From Cafeteria roenbergensis (lineage: Eukaryota; Sar; Bigyra; Bicosoecida; Cafeteriaceae), in assembly GCA_008330645.1 (NCBI GenBank), contig VLTN01000010.1, positions 434,001 through 498,000 of the forward strand: a stretch of DNA of 64,000 nt, written 5' to 3'. Within the stretch, counting starts at the first letter, position 1. Every line of letters starts with the position of its first letter. The translations under genes and the position numbers were made by a program. The notes below the pieces were generated by a model that was not told where the DNA came from, made no database searches, and saw only the letters and a list, made by a program, of their open reading frames with translations. Below, one piece after another: positions 1-9,345 of this stretch.

Positions 1-3000
1 CGCGCGAGCCCACTCGGCGCTGCTGGGAGGCCGCTCCTCGGAGGGGCTCAGGACGGAGCCGGGGGCAGGGCGCGACAGCCCCGTGGCGCCCGCAGCCGGC
101 GCGGCTGCGCCGGCAGCCAGCGCCCCCCCTGCAGACTGCCATGCGACGGACGCGAGCGCCCTCCAGTCCCCGCCTGTGTTGAGGGCAGCCGCCTCGCACG
201 CAACTCCCCGGGAGGTCTCCACGGCGCGCAGGCCGCGGCGGACGGCCGTGACCGCGCCACGGTGGTCGCCGCGTTCCCCGAGCAGCAGGCCCAAGGCGAT
301 GCCCGTCTCGGCCGCCAGCGACCCCACGGCAGGCAGCGGCGCGTCGGGCACCGACCCCGCAGCGCTCTCAGCGCCGCTGGCCACAGCACTGAGCACAAGG
401 GCCAGCGAGCCTCTGGCGGCAAGCTTGGCCGCTCGGTCCCGCAGCAGCGACGGCGGCCGCGCGTTGAGCCACGCCCGCACAGCGGACGCGCAGCGCCACA
501 GCGCCGCCGTTGCAGTGGCCACCAGCGACGGAGCCAGCAGTGCCGCGCCGCCGCCCTCGCCCGCGGTGGCGAGCTCCAGACAGCCGGCAGCGAACGCCAC
601 CACGCCGGCGCCCAGGCCCAGCCCGGGCAGCGCAGAGCCTCTCGGGGCGGAGGCCGCCACCAGCTCCAGCACCGACGGGCTCTCCGCGGGCTTGGCCGCG
701 GCCGCGGCGTCCGAGGCCGAGTCGGCGGCGGGCGAAGGGGCGCTCCCCGACGAAGCGGCGGCAGCGCCAGCGCGGGCCGCGGCCCGGTCGTCGCCGTCGG
801 GACCGTACCGAGAGCACAGCACGAGCCGCGCCGTGGCCGCCGCCAGCGCCGCCTCGGCCTGCGTGGCGGCCAGCTGGGACCCGGCGCCCCCGCGGCCAGT
901 CTCGTCCTCGTCGCCCCACGCCTCCGCGGCAGCGGCTTCGGTCGCAGCCTCCCGCCCGCCGGCGCCGCCGACGGGCCCCGCACCGGGCGCTGCCGCCACC
1001 GCGCCCCCCGTGGCCGCAAACACCGCACGGCCCCCCATGGCCTCCATAGCCGCCGTGGCCGACGCCCGCTCCTGAGCCGCTCGCAGGCACAGGAGCGCCG
1101 CGCAGTCCCCCACCTCCTCCCACCGGCCCCACACCGCCATGGCGCGAAGAAGGGCCATGTGCACGCCCAGCGGCAGCGCCTCCGCCGCAGGCGAGGCCTC
1201 CAGGTCGAGCGCCCCGCACACCCCGTCGTCCGGGCACATTGCCGACGCGGCGGCGGCCTCAGCCGCCTCCTCCGCCTCCTTGGCCGCCCTGGCCTCGGCA
1301 GCGGCCGCCTCTGCCCTGGCGGCCTCCTCGGCCGCGGCGGCTCCCTTCTTGGCCTTGCCGTCCTTCTTCGCGGCAGAGCCGCCCTTGCCGCCCTTCTTTC
1401 CGGCAGAGCCTGCGGCGGCCTCGGCCTTTGCCTCCTCTTCTGCCGCCGCCGCCGCGGCCGCCGCCTCCTCCTGCTTCCGCTGCTCTGCCAAGGCCTCCTT
1501 GAGAGCGCGGTACGACTCCAGCTCCAGCTCGTGGCGCTCCGCAGCGAAGACGGCGGCGGCATCGGCCTCCCTCAGCGCGGAGGAGGGCGCCTCAATGCCG
1601 CGCCTGACCGCGTCGGGGTGCGGCCATCCTCGAGAGGGGGCTTTGGAGCACACGCCCGGCGCCGCGGGGGGCGCCTTTCCCGTGGCGGGCGGGCGCGGCA
1701 TCGCCTCCATGGAATCGAGCCCGCCGCACCACAGCGCCGCCCACGCCGCCGCCGGGACCGTTTCCGCGGCCGCCTCGCCAAGGGCCGCCACGAGGGGCGC
1801 AGCGGCGTCCAGCAGCACTGCCGCCGCGCCAGCCGCCGCCTCGCGCTCCGCCACCACCCGGCCCGGCCGCGCGGCCACGGGGCCGCCCCGCTCGCCCTCC
1901 TCCGTGGGGGCGAACTGCGCTGTGATGGCCAGGGCCGATGCCAGCGCCAGCGCCCTGTGCTCTGCCCGCGGGAAGCGCTTCTCCAAGGCGGCCACGGCCT
2001 TCGTGGCCCGGGCTGCAGACTGGGCCGCCGTGACGCCGAAGAGGGCGATGTGAAGCGTGAAGCGGGCGTGTCCCAGCGCGAAGGCCACCCCCTCAACCAC
2101 AGGCGGATCCGCCTCCGCCTCCGCCTGCAGGTGCGACACAAGCCGCAGCCCGGCGCGCACCGCAGCACGGGCCCCGGGCCAGTTGCCGGAGAGGCAGAGG
2201 GCCCTGGCCGCAGCGGCGTGGAGCCGGGCGCGGAGCTGGAGGTGGCGGGGGGCGGCGAGGGGGGGGCAGGCGTGCGTTGCCAGGAGCGACATGTTCAGGT
2301 GCGGCACGCAGGCCGCGGCCAGCTCTGCCGAGCGCGCCTCCAGGAGCGGCCGGGTCACGGCCAGCGCGACCGTGGACGAGGACTGCACCGCCCAGTAGGA
2401 GGCCGCCCTGTCGTCCTCGCACATCGCAAGCAGGGGACGGAGGCCGTGGAGGGACAAGTTCCGCAGGCCTGCAAGGAGCCGTTCCCGCGAGGAGAGGGCG
2501 CAGAGGGCGGGGTCGGCGGCGCGGACACGGCGCCAGGCAGCCCAGGCCCGGCCGGCCAGCGCGGCGGTGTGAGCGGCCACGCGGCGGGGCGAGGGCGGGG
2601 TCTTCAGCAGCCGCGCCGGCAGGACCGCGCGGGCGAAGCAGACGGCCTCCGCCGTGTCTGGCATGCCGAGCTGCAGCGTGAGGCGGCGGCCAATCTGCGC
2701 GACGGCGGGGGCGAGAGCAGCGGGCAGATGGTGGCGAGCGCGCGAGCGCGAGCGCGAGCGCGAGCAGGGCAATGTCGGCAAGCAGCTCGGGGCCAGTCGT
2801 GCGCTCCGTGCCCCCTCCCCTCCACCCCTGCCTCCGCATCCGATGGCCGGAGCCAGGAAGCGCGATCCGCAGCGGGCGCGTCGGTCCGCTTGGTGGCCGT
2901 GGGCGGGCGCGGGCGCGGGGTGAGCGCGGGGCGGGCTCGGCTGGCTGCAACAGGTCAAACCGACAGGCCCTCACCTCTACAGCCATTTCGAACAGCGCCT

Positions 3001-3214
3001 CCCCGAGCGCGTCGGCGTGCTTGTCAAACACCGCTGCCAGCTCCGTCTTGAGGCCGTCTGCATGATTATGCTCCGCAGCGTCCAGCGCCGAGACGTCCGA
3101 GACCGCAAACGGTCTGAGCGCAACGACGGCCGAGTTGTCCACGCGCGCGGCATGGCGCTCAAAAAGTACTGCGCACTCCCTTGCGAGCTCGCCCGCTGCC
3201 GCGGATGCCGCCAT
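1..3214 (-). CDS. CFAP54: CFAP54-like cilia and flagella associated protein (5' part, runs off left edge)
   Basis: Two exons are visible. Exon 1 (3214-2975) starts at an ATG and gives 80 residues. A GTGAGG donor at 2974 and a C-rich tract ending CGCAG at 2695 remove a 280-base phase-0 intron, and exon 2 runs open from 2694 to the window edge (at least 978 residues in all). The junction reads ALFEMAVE-IGRRLTLQLGM and, from memory of the family, matches the human CFAP54 stretch around ELHDLFKE...LIFKMGELLVKLG in order and spacing. Further on are helical TPR-like segments (LQLRARLHAAAARALCLSG, about residues 240-260), then a Lys/Ala/Glu-rich linker near 1290-1470. CFAP54 belongs to the C1d projection of the flagellar central pair. 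The assignment rests on remembered similarity; another long helical CFAP is possible. It is transcribed away from tRNase Z. Confidence 0.62.
2695..2974 (-). other. Intron of the CFAP54-like gene with a GAGCGC repeat
   Basis: This phase-0 intron starts GTGAGG and ends CGCAG. It contains a short tandem repeat of GAGCGC-like units (about 2735-2766), which creates a misleading Leu/Ala-rich open frame across the exon border. Confidence 0.65.
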
Positions 3215-3556
3215 TCCGGCACGCAAGCCGCGAGCGGCGTGCGCCTGCGCCGCGAGGGCGGCCGGTCGGCCAGGGTTGTCGGTTTGGCGTTGTTTGCTTC
3301 CGCAAGCATATGCGGCTCTGCCGGCAAACAAATGTTGCTTTTCCCCAGCGCACGCCCGCGCACCGCAAAGGGCGAGGCGGCAAGCGACGCGAGTGCGGCC
3401 GCCAAGGCAGCAGCTACCGCTGGTGCTGTTGAAGTTGCTTCGGCTGCGGGGTGAGTCCGTCCACAAGGTGGTCGGGGCCGGGCTGGTCCAGACGGTGACT
3501 TTGTTGCGCAGCCTCGCCGCCGCGGCCTCCGGCCGGCCCGTTCACGACCCGCTGAA
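3215..3556. promoter_or_regulatory. Divergent intergenic region, CFAP54-like / tRNase Z
   Basis: These 342 bases separate two start codons facing away from each other, so they must hold both promoters and 5' leaders. The stretch is richer in A/T and CAA/TTG words than its flanks (for example near 3290-3345). I could not pick out a TATA box or any repeated motif. Confidence 0.4.
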
Positions 3557-6500
3557 ATGTCTGGGTTCCGTGTCGTGCTGACGTCGGTGGGGACGGGGGA
3601 GGACGGCGTCGGACCCAGCCTTCTCCTGGAGATGGGGTCCGGCGCGACCTGCTCCGCAAGCGACGGCGACGCGGCCAAATGGCGGTCCCCCCTCGAGCAC
3701 GTGGTCGATGCCGTGGTGGTGGGATCCGTGGGCGAGGGCATGCGGCGCTGCTGCAACGAGCACCACCTCAAAATCACGGCGGCTCGCACAGCTCTCATCA
3801 GCACCCGCGGCCCGCAACACGTCTCGGGGCTGGCTAGCGTCGCCTTCCAGCTCGCCGACTCCGGCTGCCGCGAGCTGGCCATCGTGGGGCCCCACGGCAC
3901 GGCTGCCGAGGTGGACACGGTGCGCCGCTACTGCAGGGTGCGGCAGCCAGCCCTGCCGGTGCTGGAGTGCGGCCCGGCTGTCGTTGGGCCCGCCCTTGAG
4001 CCGGGGCGACCTGCAGCGGGCGGCGCGGCTGCAGCGGGCGGCGCGGCTGCGGCGGGCGGCGCGGCTGCAGCGGGCAGCGCGGCGGCGCCGATGGCTCCCC
4101 AGTCGGTCACGAGCGAGGCTGGGCGCTTTGCTGCTCGCGCACCTGGTGCCTGCTGGGCCAGCCAGACCTCGCCAGTCAGTGAAACTGCCAGCGCTGTTCA
4201 CCGGATCGCCATCTTCGGGACGACGCCCGCGCAGCGGACGGAGTTGGTTGTCGTCCCGGGGCCCGACGCTCGCACAGCGCTGGCGGCGCTGACGAGTTCC
4301 GCTGTCGCTGGGGCTGCCCGGAGGTGGCGAGCTGCGCCGATGGCGGCTGCTGTGACTGTGTCCGCGCCCCCCAGCGACGCGCGTGCCGAGTCGCTGCCGT
4401 CCAGCACCGGGGCACTGGAGTCAGCTGGCGCGGCAAAGCTGGCCTGTGCGGCGCGAACACGAAGCGACTTAGCGCTGGGAGGTGCAGCTGCGGCGAGCGG
4501 ACAAGCGGGCGCCAGCGGGACACCCGGCGGCTCTGCCGCGACCAGCGGGCCAGGCGAGCGCAGCAAGGGAGGTGCGGGTCGGGGCAAGGACGCCGGCAGC
4601 GACGCTGGCAGCGACGCCGGCAGCGACGCCGGCAGCGATTGCGACGATGCAGACGAGGGGGATGACGACGACGATGACGATGATGACGACGACGATGATC
4701 ACGATGATGATGACGATGTCGAGGACGATGACGAGGACGATGGCGACGACGACGGCTCGAGCGAGGCGTCCAGCGACAGCGACAGCGACGACGGCAGCAC
4801 GACGCCGCCGGCGGAGGGGGCTCGCTTGCTCGTCCACTCTGGGCCGGCTCTCTTCATGCGGCAGAGCCCCGAGTACATGGCGGGCGTCGAGCGAGCCTTC
4901 GGGCCAGTCGCGACGGTCCAGTGGGCGGGTGCGGGGGCCCTCCCGGCTGCGTGGAGGGAGGGCGCCGGGGCGGATTCGTCCGCTGTGGTGTCACTGGCGC
5001 CCTCCAAGGCGGGACGGCGACCGCGGGCGGTGTGTTTGCACGTGTTTCACGAGTGGACGGGCCCGGAGCACGGCTGCTTCGGGGACATGACGCGGCCGGG
5101 ATGGACAGTTGATGCCGCAGAGGCGGCTGCGTGCGATGCCGGCGGGCCAGTGGCCGCGCGGTTCACGCTGGCCACATCCGCGCTCGACTGCATGCAGGCG
5201 TCTGCGGTGTGCCCAGCTGCGTTCAGGCCGCCGTTTGGCGCTGCGGTCCGGCCTGGGCCAGGGAGCTGCGGGGTGGCCACGCCGCTGCGATGCCTCGTGG
5301 TGTGTGGGGGCGGCACTGGGGCATGGCTGGACGGCTCAGTGGTGCGCTCGCCGTTTTCAGGGCGAGTGCAGGCGGCCTCCGCCAGCGACGAGACCAGTCC
5401 CGCTGAGGCGTGGGCGGGGCATGCGCCAGGAAGGGCGCTGTGCTTGACCAAGGCGGCGTACAGGCGGGTGGTGGCGTCCACAGGGAAGGTCGCCGGCCGG
5501 CCCAACAAGCGGCCGCGCCCAGCTTCGCCGCCGCCGCCAGAGCACGCCAGCACTGTCAGCAGCGCCTCTGCGAGCGACGCAGCGGCATCGCAAGCAGACG
5601 ACGCCGAACAGCGACCACCGCTGACATCGGGCGCGCCAGCAGTGCCCCAAGCCTCGGAGCCACCGGCTGTCGATGAGCGTAGGCCGACCCAAAGCGCGGG
5701 CGCCTCGCAGCTGCATCCTTCTCGTCCTGCCAGTGAGCCCAGGCCAGAGGTCAGCGACTTGCGAAACCGCGAGGCCGCCAAGGGTCTCCGGGCGCTGCTT
5801 TCCAAGCGGCCCAGGCTGTCGGCGCAGGCAGCGGCGGCAGGCGATGCAGCGGCAGGCGATGCAGCGGCAGGCGATGCAGCGGCAGGCGATGCAGCGGCAG
5901 GCGATGCAGCGGCAGGCGATGCAGCGGCAGGCGATGCAGCGGCAGGCGATGCAGCGGCAGGCGATGCAGCGGCAGGCGACGCAGCGGCAGGCGATGCAGC
6001 GGCAGGCGACGCAGCGGCAGGCGATGCAGCGGCAGGCGATGCAGCGGCAGGCGACGCAGCGGCAGGCGATGCAGCGGCAGGCGATGCAGCGGCAGGCGAT
6101 GCAGCGGCAGGCGACGCAGCGGCAGGCGATACAGCAGCAGGCCACGTTGCGAAGGCCGCTCGGAAAGCGGGACCGGCCCCTAGTGAGACTGCCGCCTCGG
6201 AAGGGGCCAGCGCTGCGACTGACGCCGAGCAGCCTGCCACCGCCAGGCAGCCGCCAAACTGCCCGTCAGTGCTCTTCCTCGGCACTGGCGCTGCTGCCCC
6301 GAGCAAGCGCCGTGGCTGCACGGGCATCTACGTGGGTCTGCCCCAAGACCCCGCCGAGGAGGCGCGGGCGCAGCGGGCCGCGCGCTCGGCCGCGTTTGAC
6401 TGGGCCCCGCGCGCAGGCATGCTCGTCGACTGCGGAGAGGGCTCGTTGGGCGCGCTCTGCCGGCGGTTCGGCAGCGGGGTGGAGGGCAGGCTGCTTGGCC

Positions 6501-7252
6501 TGACGCGGGTGTGGATCTCGCACGTGCACGCCGACCACCACGCCGGCCTGTGCAGCGTGCTGCTGGCGCGGGCGCACGCCCTGGCCAGGGAACACGGCCG
6601 TGTCTCCGCCACCGCGCTCAAGGCCGGCTGCCAGCGGGCGCAAGTCCCTGCGCCTGCGTTTCCCGTGCTTGCGGTGGTGGCGGACGAGCCGGTGCGCGGG
6701 ATCGTTCTGGACACCATTGCGTCTCTTGAAGCGTCTGGGGTGCGCGTCTGGGCCTGCTGCGTGGCGCCGAGCACGCCGCTGCCGTGGCCCCCGCTCCACT
6801 CGTTCTTCGTGCGCCACTGCCACCGCGCGCTGGGTCTCCGGGCCGAGTTGGGCCCCGCGACTTCCGTCGTCTTCTCTGGGGACACGGTGCCGTGCAGGGC
6901 AGTGGTGGAGCAGGCGACGGGCTGCACCATGCTCATCCACGAGGCGACGTTTTCGGACGCCATGGCTGAGGACGCCTCGAGAAAGCGCCACTCGACGGTC
7001 GGGGGGGCGCTAGGAGTGGCGCGCCAGGCGCGCCCCGGGGTGACGGTGCTCACGCACTTTTCGCAGCGCTACTCGCACATGACCAGCGCGGCCAAGATTG
7101 CGGACTCGGCGGACTCGTCTGCCCCAGGCTCGGGCCCCGTGCTGCTGGCGCTGGACGGCATGCAGTTGCCGGTTGACGCGCCCCAGTGCATCGCGCTGGC
7201 GTCCCAGGTTCGCCGTGTCTACCGCGTGGTGTGCGCACGCAGCCACGAATAG
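3557..7252 (+). CDS. ELAC2: tRNase Z, long form (ELAC2-type)
   Basis: The protein has 1,231 residues from a single exon. It removes 3' trailers from tRNA precursors. The N-terminal ~140 residues look like the catalytically dead half of long tRNase Z (start MSGFRVVLTSVGTG, then LISTRGPQHVSGLASVAF). The active metallo-beta-lactamase half begins near residue 905 (VLFLGTGAAAPS) and shows the zinc motif HVHADH at 989-994, the SGDT aspartate at 1109 and the late histidine in LTHFSQRY at 1167. Between the halves lies an unusually long linker with an acidic Asp/Ser tract (about 350-410) and a 20-copy AAAGD repeat (about 757-858). Animal ELAC2 is about 830 residues, so the extra length is linker. The first ATG gives the conserved N-terminus directly, which supports this start. 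Confidence 0.88.
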   Translation: MSGFRVVLTSVGTGEDGVGPSLLLEMGSGATCSASDGDAAKWRSPLEHVVDAVVVGSVGEGMRRCCNEHHLKITAARTALISTRGPQHVSGLASVAFQLADSGCRELAIVGPHGTAAEVDTVRRYCRVRQPALPVLECGPAVVGPALEPGRPAAGGAAAAGGAAAAGGAAAAGSAAAPMAPQSVTSEAGRFAARAPGACWASQTSPVSETASAVHRIAIFGTTPAQRTELVVVPGPDARTALAALTSSAVAGAARRWRAAPMAAAVTVSAPPSDARAESLPSSTGALESAGAAKLACAARTRSDLALGGAAAASGQAGASGTPGGSAATSGPGERSKGGAGRGKDAGSDAGSDAGSDAGSDCDDADEGDDDDDDDDDDDDDHDDDDDVEDDDEDDGDDDGSSEASSDSDSDDGSTTPPAEGARLLVHSGPALFMRQSPEYMAGVERAFGPVATVQWAGAGALPAAWREGAGADSSAVVSLAPSKAGRRPRAVCLHVFHEWTGPEHGCFGDMTRPGWTVDAAEAAACDAGGPVAARFTLATSALDCMQASAVCPAAFRPPFGAAVRPGPGSCGVATPLRCLVVCGGGTGAWLDGSVVRSPFSGRVQAASASDETSPAEAWAGHAPGRALCLTKAAYRRVVASTGKVAGRPNKRPRPASPPPPEHASTVSSASASDAAASQADDAEQRPPLTSGAPAVPQASEPPAVDERRPTQSAGASQLHPSRPASEPRPEVSDLRNREAAKGLRALLSKRPRLSAQAAAAGDAAAGDAAAGDAAAGDAAAGDAAAGDAAAGDAAAGDAAAGDAAAGDAAAGDAAAGDAAAGDAAAGDAAAGDAAAGDAAAGDAAAGDAAAGDAAAGDTAAGHVAKAARKAGPAPSETAASEGASAATDAEQPATARQPPNCPSVLFLGTGAAAPSKRRGCTGIYVGLPQDPAEEARAQRAARSAAFDWAPRAGMLVDCGEGSLGALCRRFGSGVEGRLLGLTRVWISHVHADHHAGLCSVLLARAHALAREHGRVSATALKAGCQRAQVPAPAFPVLAVVADEPVRGIVLDTIASLEASGVRVWACCVAPSTPLPWPPLHSFFVRHCHRALGLRAELGPATSVVFSGDTVPCRAVVEQATGCTMLIHEATFSDAMAEDASRKRHSTVGGALGVARQARPGVTVLTHFSQRYSHMTSAAKIADSADSSAPGSGPVLLALDGMQLPVDAPQCIALASQVRRVYRVVCARSHE
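4600..4795 (+). repeat. Acidic low-complexity tract in the tRNase Z linker
   Basis: A short GGCAGCGACGC-type repeat encoding GSDA units is followed by runs of GAC/GAT/GAG encoding about 40 nearly all-acidic residues. It lies between the two lactamase halves, outside the conserved fold. Confidence 0.85.
5826..6133 (+). repeat. 15-base minisatellite encoding (AAAGD)n in tRNase Z
   Basis: About 20 tandem copies of GCAGCGGCAGGCGAT lie in frame. Copies differ almost only by a silent T/C in the Asp codon, so they are recent or homogenised. Copy number probably varies between individuals. Confidence 0.95.
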
Positions 7253-7426
7253 AGGGCTTGTGGGCGCTGCTGCGCCGCTGGAGCGCTGCTGCGGGTGCGC
7301 ACGGCGCGGCGAAGCACGCAGGCCACCGGCGCGGTCAGACAATGTTGCGTCCCACGCAAACACTCCATCTGACCGGCGTGCGACTGCCGGCAAGCCCAGT
7401 TGCTGCACACTCGGCCCGGCTTCGAC

Positions 7427-8855
7427 ATGGCAGCCCCAGCAGCAGCGGCAGCATCGGCAGCGGCCGCAGAACCCACAGAGGCGTATGTGGCGCCCCCGGT
7501 GCACCTGTTCTCGGCTGACAAGCTGCGCACCTTCACCAAGCGCGTGTTCGAGCATTTCGGCTGCCCCGTGAGAATCCGCAACTTGCAGTGCTCCAGGCGG
7601 GTCTCCCCGCGACGCCACGGGCGTAGAGGACGAGGCCGGGCCAGGAACTGGCTTGCTGGACCGGGCGTTGGCGGCCGCTGCCAGCTTGCGGGCCGGGCAG
7701 CGGGCGCCGCGGTCGCGCGCTCCTGACGCAGATGCGAAGCTGGCCCCGCTCCCCTGAATCTGCTTCCCTGGGCTGCCGTTTCCGTCCCCCACTGCCTCGT
7801 CGGGCTCGGAGCCGCAGGAGGAAGACGCTGCTTCCGCTGCCGACGTGCTGGCCGCCGCGGACTTGCGCGGCATCGACAGCCACGGCGTTGCCCGGCTGCA
7901 CGCCTATTTCGAGCTGCTCGAGGCCAAGGTGATCAACCCCAAGCCGGACGTCAGGATCATCCACGAGACGCCGTCCACGGCTACTGTTGACGGGGACAAC
8001 GGGCTGGGCCTCGTGGTCGGCCCCAAGGCGAACCGCATCGCCATGGACAAGGCCAAGGCCGTGGGCAGCGGCTGGGTCGCGGTGCAGAACACCAACCACT
8101 ATGGCATCGCGGGCTACTACCCCCTGGAGGCCATCAAGGAGGACATGATCGGCATGGCCATGACCAACACGACCAAGCTGGTCACGCCCACGTTCGGCAT
8201 CGAGCGCATGCTGGGCACAAACCCCATCGCCGTGGGAGTCCCGTGCGGCAAGAACCCGCCCGTCGTGATCGACCTGGCCACCTCGGCAGTGGCGTTCGGC
8301 AAGGTGGAGATTGCGAACCGCACGCGCAAGCCCATGCCCGAGGGCTGGTGCATCGACAAGGAGGGGGCCCCGACGACGGTGCCCAAGGAGATGATGGAGG
8401 GCGGCGCGCTGCTGCCGCTGGGCTCCGACCGCGAGCGCTCCAGCCACAAGGGCTACTGCCTGTCCGCCTGGGTGGACATCATGACCGCCGTGCTCTCGGG
8501 CGCCAACTGGGGCCCCTTCGCGCCCCCCTTCACCCTGCGCAGCGGAGTCAACGCCACGGAGAAGCGCGTTGGCAAGGGCATCGGCCACTTCTTCGGGGCG
8601 TGGAGGGTCGACGGCTTCCGCCCGGCGGACGAGTTCAAGGCCCAAATGGACGACTGGGTGGACACGTTCCGGGCCACCAAGGCAGAGCCCGGCAAGAAGG
8701 TCCTCATCCCCGGCGACCCGGAGCGTGAGGCGCTTGAGGAGCGCTCGCGGACCGGCGTCCCGCTGACCGAGGCGGTCGTCGTGGACCTGGAGGACATCTC
8801 GAGGGTCACTGGCGTCCCGTTCGACCGCGCCCTCTTTGCAGTCGACGAAGCGTGA
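7427..8855 (+). CDS. Malate/L-lactate dehydrogenase, Ldh2 family (NAD(P)-dependent)
   Basis: Two exons: 7427-7567 and 7818-8855, joined in phase 0 across a 250-base intron (GTGAGA...CGCAG), giving 392 residues. The junction reads VFEHFGCP-EEDAASAADV. Conserved Ldh2 blocks are visible: DLRGIDSHGVARL after the junction, the TNHYGIAGYY region, the TPTFGIERMLGTNPIA block and RSSHKGYCLSAWVDI near the substrate and nucleotide sites. The family oxidises 2-hydroxy acids such as malate, lactate or ureidoglycolate; substrate cannot be read from sequence alone. The first 22 residues are Ala-rich without a clear targeting signal. The stop of tRNase Z lies only 174 bases upstream, leaving a very short promoter on the same strand. 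Confidence 0.9.
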
Positions 8856-9345
8856 GCTGTGCGGCGTTTGCTCGGTCCCAAGCTGCGCGCTGCCTCTGCT
8901 CGCCAGCCACACGCGTGGTGGCTCGCTTGGCGCCCCGTTCATTCTCCCCGGAGCTGGTTGGCGCCAGCTGCGTCGCTGCACAGGGCACCTGAGAGGGGAG
9001 CCAAGACTGTGAGGCAACCCACAGCAATCAACGCAAGGCTGCCAGTCCGTCGCAGCGCTTGCTGCCACTTGCGGTACTGACCCGAGGCGTGAACCGCTCC
9101 GCACGCATGCGGCGCTGGCCTGCGCTCAGTGCCCGGCGGTGCTCGCGCCACGCCAGCGCCCGCGCTTCGCGCCCAAGCTCGACCCGCAGCCCAACGCGTC
9201 AAGAGCGCATCGCTGAATGTTAGTGTTTTGCAAGCGAAGGCGCGCGCGACGAAGCGGAGTGGTGGCTGGAGTCGCGGGTTTCCCAAGAGCGCGTGCGCTG
9301 TGGGCAGCCATTGCGCGCGCGTTCAAAGCGCCACACCTCCGCCGC
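8856..9345. other. Convergent intergenic region with no gene seen
   Basis: This is the 490-base gap between the Ldh2 stop and the stop of the CH-ankyrin gene on the other strand. It must hold both 3' UTRs. No canonical AATAAA, RNA gene or conserved coding frame was seen. Confidence 0.5.

Noticed and set aside
262-3051. 929-residue plus-strand open frame opposite the CFAP54-like gene
   Set aside because: Arg/Gly-rich composition without any recognisable motif; it is the mirror of a GC-rich coding strand.
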